A stretch of DNA of 64,000 nucleotides from Isoetes taiwanensis. Lineage: Eukaryota > Streptophyta > Lycopodiopsida > Isoetales > Isoetaceae. Positions 47,541-57,848 of this stretch are shown in pieces; positions within the stretch are counted from its first letter, which is position 1, and each line of letters starts with the position of its first letter. Below the pieces are notes generated by a model. That model was not told where the DNA came from and ran no database searches. It saw nothing but the letters and a program-made list of their open reading frames with translations. The position numbers and the translations under genes were made by a program. The stretch covers positions 9,112,992-9,176,991 of the forward strand of contig JAJEKV010000058.1 in the NCBI GenBank assembly GCA_021234155.1, read 5' to 3'.

Positions 47541-49636
47541 TTATAATCTCTCAAATATAAGGGGCATGCCATGATGTGGCCTCAAAGTGACCTTGGTGGT
47601 TGGATTGTGTATGTAGCTTGGAGAGAATTGAAACTTGAACCTGGACAGAATAATGGCCAATACAATCTTTGCCTCCATAACTGCAAATGCTTGGCCGACA
47701 CAGACACGAGGTCCAGCTACAAAGGGTATGAATGCCATTGGATGCTTGCAAGCATTTGCAATCCCATGAGCAAATCGGTCTGGTTTAAACTCATTAACAT
47801 CGGGACCCCAGAGGAATGGATCATGATGAAGTGCAAGAATTGGGATGGCGACTGTAGTTCCCTTTGGAATAAACACCTTACCAAGGTCAATGTTTTTCAA
47901 AGCATTCCTACTCACAAAAGTTGCTGGAGGATACAGCCTTAAGGTTTCGTGGATCACCATTGTCACCTATCATTGCCAATATGTAATAAGCATCATCACA
48001 ATATAATATACTCAACATGGGTACACAGAATTTACAAATAAAAACAAAAGCTTACAGTTTTCAACTTCCCAAGTGTTTCGACATCTGGCACAGTTCCATT
48101 AAAAACTTCTTGTACTTCATTACGCGAAAGATCTTGCCACATAGGGTACCTTGCTAAAAGCATCAAGGCCCATGTTAATAAGGTAGAGGTTGTCTCGTGG
48201 CCAGCAAGATAGAATGTCTTGCACTCCTCTATTAACTTCTTATTCCCAAACGTTCCATGACTCTTCTCACCAACTGCTGCCTCTGTCAGCATAAGCCCCA
48301 ATAAATCATTTCCATATCCATCATTATGCTGCACTGAGCTCCTCCTTTCTTTAACCATGTTCCCGAGTATAGAGTTGAGTTGTTTTTTTAGATTCCTTAA
48401 CTGCAGATTAACAGGAATGGGAATCAACCTGAAAGCAAATGCAACCATGAACAGCCTCCTTATAAATCCATAGTAGCAGAAGTATATTGTTGTCCTGGTC
48501 TATGTAATAGATAACCTCAGCTAAAAGACTTCAATGAAGCTGTATCTGCATCATGATATCTATATATGTTTTCAAATAGTGATGCTCGGGAAAATAAACA
48601 TCCTGTTATTGTAACGTATTTAGTACTACTGCAAGTAACTTTTAGAGTATATGGTTGGAATATAAAACCCGGATAATGTCATGTGGCCTAGAAGTTAGTT
48701 GTAGAAAAAAATACTGATAAGTATCAGCCCGTATCTATGTGACAAAATATGTGAGCCTGGTCCAAAACTCAGGAAAGAAAATTATTAAGCAGGAAGAAAA
48801 CTCAAAGTAATCTGGCACTTACCTGCCACCAGGAAGCAAATTTAATAGTCTGACCTTCGGCATCATCTGTTCTACAGAGTGCATAAGTTGGAAAACCTTC
48901 TGTCCTTTCTCATAGCTGCTTCCAAATGCAGTGTGAGATATCACATCTGCAGTCAAGCAATTCAACTGCTCTAAAACCTCGATTACTGTCTCTGGACCAT
49001 GTTCCTCAATAGCTAATTCCCATCTTTCTACCATCTGTAAGGTGCAACTGACTATGGTACCCACCATTGTCTACACTTACAAACAAGGGTTACGATGTAT
49101 GCTACACTTATAAAGTAGAACTGGATAGAAGTATTTGGTACCTTAAGCTTCTCTGCATGAAATGCAGGGGACACAATGCGTCTCCGCTGCGCCCAATCTT
49201 CTCCATCTGCTGTTACTAGGCCATCTCCAACAAGTTCCTCTATATATTTCCGCATCAAAGGGCTTTTGCCAAAGTGGCCAGATTTTTTACAGAGGACGTC
49301 CCTTATCATGTCCGGGTCATCTATCAACACCCTTGGCTCATCCCCAAACCATGTCAAATATAATTTGCCATACTGTTTGGAGTAGAGCTTAAGCTCAGGC
49401 ATGACATGATCAACAATATCATGTGTAATTTCACTGAAATCCTTCTCACGTTCTTTTGCTCCTAGATCAAAAATCTGCAACATATTGCCAACTACGGGTA
49501 GGGGTGGAGGTCCTTTGATGCCTTGTTGCAAGAAACAAGCTGTGACATATCGAGGCATGAGAAAATAATGCTTGAAAAAGCTCCATAGCTTCCAAGTAAA
49601 GAGAATTGAGAGACCACATAGAATCCATGCGGCCAT
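47541..49636 (-). CDS. Cytochrome P450, CYP72 clan, four exons, intact
   Basis: Heme-thiolate mono-oxygenase, ER-anchored; the CYP72 clan contains hormone- and terpenoid-modifying enzymes, but the substrate cannot be read from sequence. Exons 49142-49636, 48823-49070, 48056-48428 and 47541-47966 give 1542 nt (513 residues plus stop), a normal length, with frame kept across all GT-AG introns. The start ATG at 49636 sits in CCACCATGG. A hydrophobic anchor (AAWILCGLSILFTWKLW) is followed by a Pro-rich hinge (GPPPLPVVGN). The I-helix oxygen motif AGHETT is residues 323-328, ExxR is E379-R382 (ETLR), PDRF is at about 434-437, and the heme signature FVAGPRVCVG has Cys461. All key residues are present. 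A possible family is CYP709/714/735-like, unresolved. It is flanked by direct repeats. Confidence 0.95.
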
Positions 49637-49639
49637 GGT

Positions 49640-50090
49640 GGTTTCCTTGATGCAAGAAGGCAGATAGGAAACAAAATAAAACTTTTAAAGGCATTCTGGC
49701 AATCTCTCTAACCTTCCATTCGCTATCCTCTAGGATGGAAGGAGCTCCTTCCATGGCAGGGGCCCCGCTGCTTACTCCATTTGATTTCACGAAAGTATTA
49801 GTCCTCCGAAAATTTGCAAAGTACAACAGCTATTGAAAGCCAAATGCGAACCGGAAAACGATTTTTTCCCTTCCGGCAGTTTGTGCAATGTGTCTAAATA
49901 TGTACCAACCATGTACCAGTTGAATGGGTGCAAAGTTGAATGGAAATTGAAATGGAAAGCTTGAGGTTGAGAATGGAGAAAACGAAACTAACTTGAAAAT
50001 TGAAATGAAATCTACTACATTGGTACGTTTATCTCGAACAAGTGGCCGAAATCAGAAAGGGTATTTTTATAACTTAAGATTTTGCATGGC
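49640..50090. other. P450 upstream region
   Basis: 5' flank of the P450 (which reads leftward). No TATA box or regulatory site is asserted. Confidence 0.3.
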
Positions 50091-50405
50091 TATTGTTCGT
50101 ATTCGTATGCAAATACTGTAGAAGACTATGCTGGCACCCTGGCTTCCAAATAAGGAAATCTAGGGCTCAAATTTGCGCCTGCGTTGGTCGGAACTGGCTG
50201 TCTTCATGTGGTCAGCAGATGGCCAGGGCGCAGATGGCGAAGGCGGCGCTGGATATGTGTCGTTGCTCTGCAATAAGTAGAGATCGCCTTGGGTCTTCGC
50301 AAGTACAGCTCCAGGTTTTTGTCAGCCGACCTCAGCTACAGGTAAGCCGTCTTTGTTGCTTGTTTTTTTCTGTGATGTCTTTGAAGAGAGCACGAGGAAT
50401 GGGAA

Positions 50406-50810
50406 GTGTGTTGCCCGTCCTTCTCTGAGCTCGTTGAAAATTGGGTCTTCTTCTGGAGAGCCTCACATTGGAGGGCGTTCTGCTGGTCCTTCTCTTGGTC
50501 AGGATTGGAGGCCATAGATGTGAGCGTGACCTTGGGTCTTTCTGGGCAAGATGTGCCCACAAGTTTTTATGATGCCCTTGTTGGTTTTTGCAACCGAAGA
50601 TGTTTGACTGGAGCCGTGGCCATGGAGCATGGTGCAAGTGTGGATCACTTGCACTGCCAGGCTATTTTCAGAGCCTGGTTCAAGAGCCCCAGGGCGATGA
50701 ACGATGCTATAAAGAAGGATTTTAATTGGGCTTCAAAGCCAGCAGGCGTGATTCTGGTATGCAAGGCCCTCAAGAACAGTCGCCTTTTCTCTCTCCATTT
50801 TGACTTCTAG
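50406..50810 (+). pseudogene. Possible HUH (Rep-type) endonuclease fragment
   Basis: The frame contains DVPTSFYDALVGFCNRRCLT, GAVAMEHGASVDHLHCQAIF and NDAIKKDFNWASKPAG. The spacing of a GAVxxExG-type strand followed by an H-hydrophobic-H motif (HLH) and a following strand resembles Rep-type HUH nucleases of rolling-circle replicons and HUH transposons. The catalytic Tyr motif and any helicase are not visible; upstream frames are broken, with no clear N-terminus. The assignment rests on one motif plus general pattern and could be wrong. Confidence 0.35.
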
Positions 50811-51065
50811 AAAGAGAGTTTAACCCTAGACCATGGATGTGGCTAAATCAAGTGAAATTTTTTGCTTTCACAAGATGGTGATGGCATGGTGGGTGTGTGA
50901 GGTGTGAATAATATATGAAAGAGAAGTTTTGACTAGAAAAAAATTCCTAAGAATTTGCGATAGGAAATGAAGACTAGGCATGGAATTTGAAGTAATGTAG
51001 GAACTTTTTGCATGGAAAAGGGGATGAAGGTTTAATATGGATCATATGAAATAGTCATGCCACAC

Positions 51066-51520
51066 TACAAGCTTTTTTCTTAACATTCTACTTTCTCTAG
51101 TTGCACTTACAACTTTGCTTATAGGCATGAAGATCTACTCATTCTCATCGCCATTTCACAAAAAGCAAGTGTTAAAAAGATCGTTTCACACATTGTCCAT
51201 TTTGCACCATTCGCACATGCATGTGTTTTTGTTTCGTAAAAACCACTTACATTACATTCTGCCTCCTAATCTAATCGTGTGTTGACATGTGGCAGAATTT
51301 TTTTAAGGAATAGTAGATTTTGATTCATTTTTTCTAGACATTAACCCAATATTTTAAACATTTACTCAACATTCTGCCACAGAATGTAATGTAAGTGATT
51401 TACAAAAAGTTGGACTATGGGAAATATGACATGGAATATTCCAGCATCCAAGAGTTGCAAAACAGATACAACAAAAGATACAACAAAGAGGCATGCAGTA
51501 AAGGCTAAAGTTAATCAAAT
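51066..51520 (+). repeat. ~450-bp direct repeat, right copy
   Basis: Counterpart of 46676-47119. It contains an internal MITE-like pair: CACTTACATTACATTCTG at about 51245 and its inverse CAGAATGTAATGTAAGTG at about 51382, 155 bp apart. The same pair occurs in the left copy. Confidence 0.9.
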
Positions 51521-51523
51521 ACA

Positions 51524-51564
51524 AGAAATTTCTCGCGGCGGCCAACGCCGCCGCAAACATTTCT
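51524..51564. repeat. GC hairpin with AGAAAT arms
   Basis: The stem GCGGCGGC-CAAC-GCCGCCGC (51535-51554) extends outward by AGAAATTTCTC against AAACATTTCT. It is placed exactly at the end of the direct repeat and resembles the palindrome at 37803-37826. Confidence 0.85.
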
Positions 51565-51840
51565 TTTGTTCAACTTGTTTTTTAGTTTGAACTATGATTA
51601 TGCGAGCTAACATGTGGAAGTCCTAGTGTCAAAGATGCCTAGTTTGAGAGATTGTTCTGTTGTAGCCTTGGTTTGGATCTTTGAATTCTATTTGAGCCAT
51701 GCATTCTATGCAAAAATGGTAGACTATGGATTTATTGTTTCGCTAGCTAGCCTAGGGGTGGGTTACTAAGCTCCTCCAGGACGAGGGAGAAGCCATGTAC
51801 ATGATAGCAAGAAGAGAATCGAAGCATTGAGATACCATGG
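51565..51840. other. Spacer between direct repeat and Gypsy LTR
   Basis: Left flank of the retrotransposon. Its last bases before the LTR are ATACCATGG and would contain the target duplication; the other side is outside the window. Confidence 0.4.
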
Positions 51841-54112
51841 TGTTGACCCTAAACCTGGCTTAAAGGTCAACCACAAGGAACCAATTCGAGTTTTCACTCA
51901 AATTGGGGTTAGAACCTCCAGATCACTTAAGGTGACCAGTCTATGCAAGATAAATTTAAAGACAAGTGCAAAAATTTGAAGTTTTATATATTTCCCATTT
52001 CCAAAAACTAGCACCTTTGCCAAAACAGATGTGGTGAGGAGGTGTAAATTGATTTTCTGAGTCAAGCACTATAGACTTGGTCAAAAAAATTGTAGGTATC
52101 CAACAGTAAAGCCTCTGAATAAATAAAGTCAGAGACTTTATTTATGAGTTATTCGAGCTCAAAGTGTGGTCAAAATTTGGTCAATAGAGGTCAAATATGG
52201 GAAACAGTGATCAGAAAATGAGATTTGGAGTTGCCAAGCATTTTTTTGAGAATTTCCAAAGCAAATATATTTCAATGGTGATAAGGAAGAGAGACAAGTG
52301 GTCAAATTCCCATTTGGAGGTGTGAAAGTATTCTTTGTGGCTGGATTTGGCAAAATACAGTAAAAAACTGTTCAGAACAGAGAGCAATTTTTTTGAATTT
52401 GAGCTAGACGTGGTATTTTTGGATGATTTCAACTCCTTTGGCTTACACAAGTCCTAAGAATAGCTGGCAAGTGGGCCAAAAGAACTGAAAAGCACACGAG
52501 AATTTTCTGTAGAATATTTTGTGGCAAAAATTGTTAAGAGAAATATCAGAGATGGATTTGACAACTTGGCAATCAATTTAAATTGATATGAAGGTAAATA
52601 TATCATGATAACAATAGATAAGGATGCTTCATAGCAATCATCACAAGTCATAAAATAATTTTTGAAAGTAATGTCAACTAGATCTTGTAAATCCAGTTGA
52701 GGAGAGATCAAGAACTTCAAGGATCGTTCAGATCTTGCTCAACAATGATCAATGTAGGATCTGAATACTTCTGGGCCTTCAAAAAATGTCGAGGTTGTGT
52801 TTCCCCTGTATATAGTTTCGAATCTCGGTTTCAGTGATTTTAGGTAGTAAATTTAGGCTTATTCTATTGCTTAAGTTCCGGAATCGAAGAATAGGGTGGT
52901 CTCAGAGAGAATGGAGCGCGGGAAGACATGATTCGAGCCGGATTTCTAGTTCTAGGGTTCTTCAGCTGTATTTTCGCATAATTCGCGCGATAGGGTTTCG
53001 TATTTTTATAGAAATATACCCTGTATATGCTATATTCGGCCATTTTTAAAAGCTTGGCCAATGATTCGAAGACTTTTACCCATAAAATACTTGAAGAAGA
53101 TTATAGCCCAATGACCATAGGGATGATTGCTCACACGTGCAAGAGGATAGGGAATCTTTGAAGCATTTTTTGACAAGGTTGGGAATATACCACTGAAGAT
53201 ATGATGGAATAAGAGTGAAGGTAAAAGAAACTATGAGGGACCATTGGGGGGGCAAGGAAAAAATAAGGAAAAAGAAATGATATTTTTTGAGGCAAAGGCT
53301 TAAGTTGGTTTTGAGATAGGCAAGGTGATGGACATTGAAGAAATCAATAGGGAATTTGAGGAAGATGGCAATTATAGCAAAGCAATAATGACAAGGGAAT
53401 GAACAATGGATATGAAAACAATGTTGAGCCAAAAAGGGCTAAAATGGGAGTAGTGGGGTGGAGTAAAGGGAAAGATTAGAAACTATACACCATGGGGTCT
53501 TCCAAACTCTAAACTTCCAATCTTCAAAATATGTCTTCCAAACTTCATAACCCAGATTCTTCTAGAGCATACCCTTTAACTAAGCCAAAAAAATACCTCT
53601 TATGAACTTTAACCTTAAGCTCTTGTTGACTTGAAGAATGAACATCCTTTGACCTCCATATCAATGTTGAGTGCCAAGGGTCTTCCAAACTTTGACCTAG
53701 TATTTCAAGATAGGTTGACCTAGTTTGAATGCATAGATCACAATTAGCATGTTGCCCTTTGGGGGCAACATCTCGCCAAAACAAGAAAAAGGCTGGTCCC
53801 CTCAGCCATATGATGTCAAAAATAAATAACTAGAGGGGTCTTCAACTTTGTACCAAGATGTCTAAGTGGGAATCATGATAAAATAAGAGAGTGAAGTGCA
53901 AATGTTGATGAAATGTGTATGAATGTGGTGATGAAATGATGTGAATGGAATATAATGAGTGAGAAAAAGCAGAAGTGAGTGTGAATATGATAGGATGATG
54001 GTGCAATGGAGATGAGTGATAGTGCAAATGTTTGAGATCTCGCCAAAACAAGAAAATGCATGTCTTCTACTTGATCTTCAAAAAGTCGCAACTCTGCTAT
54101 GGTGATAGAGAT
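51841..54112 (-). repeat. 3' LTR (left copy) of the Gypsy element
   Basis: Collinear with 61756-64000, with few substitutions and several small indels (for example the segments at about 52110, 52320, 52630 and 53235). The true right border lies somewhere between 54112 and 54583 and cannot be fixed because the other copy leaves the window. Small open frames inside are identical in both copies simply because the DNA is. Confidence 0.92.
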
Positions 54113-54583
54113 GAATTGCAGAGTGCTTTTCTTCTCTTGGGAATGAAAGCAAGAATAAAAAGTCTAAATGGAAGGTAGGGCTACTTGTGACAGATGAAAA
54201 AGAATGGAGGAAGAGTGCATCTGTCATGGAAACACACAAACCAATTAGTCTCAGATCCTTGCAACTCTACTATGATGGTAAAGGTGACTTTGCAGAGTGC
54301 TTGTTAAGATATGAAAAAAAAAGAATAGGAGGCTGAATGGATGGTAGGAATATTCTAAGACATATGAGAAAATGGAAGAAGGATGCTCCTGCATATGACA
54401 CTTGGTAATCATTAGTATTAATCCTGTTCTTGAGATCATGTGTACTCTTATCTGGTCAGATCAACCTAGAACATGAAACCAATCCTATTAGAGTAATGTG
54501 CTCAAAATCAAGCTGACCTAACTATTGGAATAATGTGCTCAAAAGTCAAACTGATTTAACTACTTTAAACCTACTATAAATGT
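54113..54583 (-). other. 3' LTR border and 3' untranslated part of the Gypsy element
   Basis: It contains two related segments (GAATGGAGGAAGAGTGCATC against GAAAATGGAAGAAGGATGCT; CTCAGATCCTTGCAACTCTA repeats). The exact PPT/LTR edge could not be recognised. Confidence 0.4.
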
Positions 54584-55330
54584 CTAAGCTTTTAATGTAA
54601 AAAGAGGGACAAGCAAGCATGCTGGTCCCAATACCTTTTCAAAAAGTGTAATGTTGATAGGATTTGGAAGTGGCATACCCAAAGCAACCTCTTGTAACCA
54701 ATAAGAATTAGTACCTGCAGGCTCCAACACTACAAAGGGTCCTTCCCAAATATTGTCAAATTTGCTAGCTGAGTCTTCCTTTGACTTGTTCCATTTGAGA
54801 ACAAGCTCTCCTTTCTTAAAGGTGCCTTGTATTTTGTGTGCAGCCTTGAATGCAGCCAGATCTTTGGACTTTTTCAGCAAATTAGTGTTCTCAGCTTCCA
54901 TTCTGGACTCATCTAAATATAACAGGGCGTCCAATCTTTCCTGTAAGGCATGTTCAAAAGGTAAGCACAATTTATGAGCTAATCTCAAGGAAGGTAACTC
55001 AAGTTCTACTGGTAGAACTGCTTCTATGCCATAGACCAAATTGAAAGGTGTATGATTTGTAGCTGTTTTGATAGTGACTCTATAAGCCCAAAGTGCATCC
55101 ACTATTTTGATATGCCAATCCTTTTTGTTAATCTCCACTGTTTTCTGCAAGATATTTTTCAACACTTTGTTAGTAGCTTCAGCTTGTCCATTACCCTGAG
55201 GATAATATGAAGAACTTTTGGTGTGCTTGACCTTCAAAATGCTCAACAGATTAGCAATGACTTCATTAACAAGGGGGTACCTCTATCAGAATGTATCTGG
55301 AAAGGAATACCAAATCTGGAGCAAACAAGA
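54584..55330 (-). pseudogene. Gypsy integrase, C-terminal half
   Basis: Minus strand: FGIPFQIHSDRG (about 55310-55275, second catalytic Asp), a one-base loss in a C run near 55272, then SSSYYPQGNGQAEATNKVLK with the catalytic Glu and TNHTPFNLVYGIEAVLPVEL (typical integrase core). The C-terminal part has FKKGELVLKWNK and WEGPFVVLEPAGTNSYWL. It ends ...LVPLFTLKA with a stop at 54584. This is the continuation of the pol frame 57797-60631, separated by the insert at 55331-57848. Confidence 0.9.
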
Positions 55331-57848
55331 GCTTTGCTCTGATACCAACTGTGACGGGCCTGGCCAGTTAACCTCTCGGTAACTGGAGATCCCATCGATC
55401 TCTACCGTTGGATCTACTTAGCTCTTAGACTCAAGAAATTAATACATGCATACTTAGGTAAAGAATTTAATCTTTATTCGTGCTCTAAGGTCCCAAAAAA
55501 AAAAATATTATACTTGCCATTGCTCGGCAAAATCCCACACAACAACCAAGTTTACAAATAATTATAGTTTATAACCGATCCATAATAATAATAGTTATGT
55601 TAATCAAATGTATTATCTAGCAATTCACACACTCCTACTCTCGCCTTTCTGCAGCTTGGCTACTCTCCGGAGCATCTCGCACTTCTGCTTACACCATTTA
55701 ATCACGGGGTTAGTCACACGGACTAAGTGGGGATCGGGGATTTAGAATATATCAAGCATCAATTACCACAAGCATCAACATAAACAATAACTTAGCCTTA
55801 CCGTAACCTCGCCCCTGCAATCCAAGTTACTAGTCCAATCAACATAAACACAATGCATAATTATGCTAAGCACAACCATCGCAACTTGATTCTAGCATTA
55901 AATAACACATATACATTAGCCAAGCAACCATAGCATCAACATTGCAACCAATATTCCTCTGGGTCTGAGCAAGGTCAACTCGGCTGATCAGGCCAGTGAC
56001 ATAGAGGCGGGGTAACCACGTGTGTACACACCCTTCCACGCTGCGTCCAGCATTGGAGGACCACTTACTGTGCATGACGTTGTACCTTACGGTACCAACG
56101 CCCGATGTTCAAAATATTACCATTTGCATAGCACTGTGCAAAACCGTGAGTCTAGACCATCGCACCTAGACTCCGGCCCCAGAGGTCTATATCAAAGAAT
56201 TTCATCAATGACAATTACATACATTTCACCATCATGCCCTATGCCGTAACAAACCCAACATCAAATAAATTCCATAATTAACACTTCACGCAATGCAGAG
56301 AATCCAATTATGAGCTCATATAAACATTACCATGACTATAAATGCAACATGCCCCTATAAGTACTAGACTTAAAGTCGGATACAAGCAACCATAGTTAAT
56401 TTCAGTAATATTTCCCTAAGTTAAATCAATTATCATCTATGGCTGGATGACGTTTTCTTCCGCGACCCAACATATGATAACTTCTGCAATTTATACCTTC
56501 CTAATTCATAACGTCTAGCCTCGCTTATCCTTAAAATCTCGAGCATCTCTTTGCTTCCTCTAACCTTTATATTTTAGTTAACTTTAACCTTAGCTTTTTA
56601 ACCTTTAACTTTCATCTATTGCTACTTTACTAACAATTAATCAATTGTTAACATCTTTACTTTTTATTTTAACCTAACCTAACGTGACAGGAACGAATTT
56701 GGCCTACGGCTGCCGGATATGGCCTCCAGGCCATCGAATGCATGCCAAATCTTCTTGAATCCAACCGATTCTAGCTTTTCCTAAGATTTCCATGCTAAAT
56801 CACATCATTTGTGGCCGATTGTAACTGATTTTTCTTCTTGATAGAAATCAGACCAGCAGATGCCGGATCTGGCATCCAGGCCATTGATTCGGCTTGGAAA
56901 GCCCATAAAGTTTCCTGATTTCACTGCCACAGAGCATTTTAAGCCATTTCGGCCAGCTTGTGGCCCTATTCCGGCCATTCCGGATCAGTTTCTTGGCATG
57001 CAGACGGAATTAAAAGGCAAACTTTTGTTGCCGAATCTCATTCTTATTATTCTGAATCAATTTCTTAGATCAAATCAGCCATTCCAGGCTCCAAATCGGC
57101 CCATTCAGGGTTATTCCTTAACTTTTTCTTCAAGCATTCAAACACCAACAAAAATCTCATACTTTTCTGAATACTGCCATCTCCTTGGCAGTTCTTCACT
57201 CTTTTAAAATTATTCTGCTCAACTCTCATTGCCTATGATATTTCCGCTCATTTCTATATTGATTGAATCTAATAATTCATATCCAAATCCAAGAACTTCC
57301 CTAATTCAAAGACATAGAATAGAATGGCTTCAAATAAGAGTTCATGTTCATGCAGTCTTACTATCCCAGCTCAAGATAAGACATGAAAAAATAAGACATG
57401 AATAAATTCCAAACTTATGTAACAAGAACAACCATCACTCTACTCAAATCACAACTTAATCAAGCACCAAAACCCCAGGTGTAAGTCTTGATCCCCACCT
57501 GGAATCCCGCTTGTTGCTTTTTCTGCGCTCCAACACGCTCCCAGAGCTCTGCGCGCAATTCGCTCCTTCAGCAATCCCTCTGCAATCAATCTTTTTCCCA
57601 ATGCTTTCCTCTATACTTATATTTATTTTTAACCGCAGTATTTCGTCCGTATAATCTCTACATATACGACGTATTTCTCTGCATGCGTGATATTTTGATT
57701 AATATTCCTTTGCATCTTTTAAATAAAATAATCCACAATTTACCTCAAAATCCTAGGTCCGTTACAGTCTCTCCTCCAAAAATTCAACCCATGTCCTCAT
57801 GGGCACATCTCGGGAAACTCACGAAGAATCCAATTGGCATCTTCCCAT
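55331..57848 (-). mobile_element. Circularly permuted chromovirus fragment: pol tail, PPT, LTR, PBS
   Basis: Reading the minus strand from 57848: TWEDANWILREFPEMCP and, after stops, EDMG and FGGE, which resembles the chromodomain-type C-terminus of chromovirus pol. Next comes the purine-rich TTTTTGGAGGAGAGAC (PPT), then an LTR from TGTAACGGACC (57768) to GGCCCGTCACA (55343). A 2-base gap follows, then TGGTATCAGAGC (the PBS, 55331-55342 region). The LTR is thus 2.43 kb with inverted TGT-ACGG ends. A linear insertion would read LTR-PBS-...-PPT-LTR; here the order is PPT-LTR-PBS, as in a one-LTR circle or a tandem array. A related LTR/PBS relic is at 1434-1860. Confidence 0.7.

Noticed and set aside
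50332-50637. Minus-strand frames of 74-101 codons
   Set aside because: Opposite to the HUH-like plus-strand frame and without recognisable features.
53545-54091. LTR open frames of 69-79 codons, repeated at 63431-63977
   Set aside because: Their conservation simply follows from the near-identity of the LTR DNA; no family motif.
55331-57768. A plain solo LTR inserted in integrase
   Set aside because: PPT and pol-tail sequence on one side and an exact PBS on the other show internal element sequence on both flanks.
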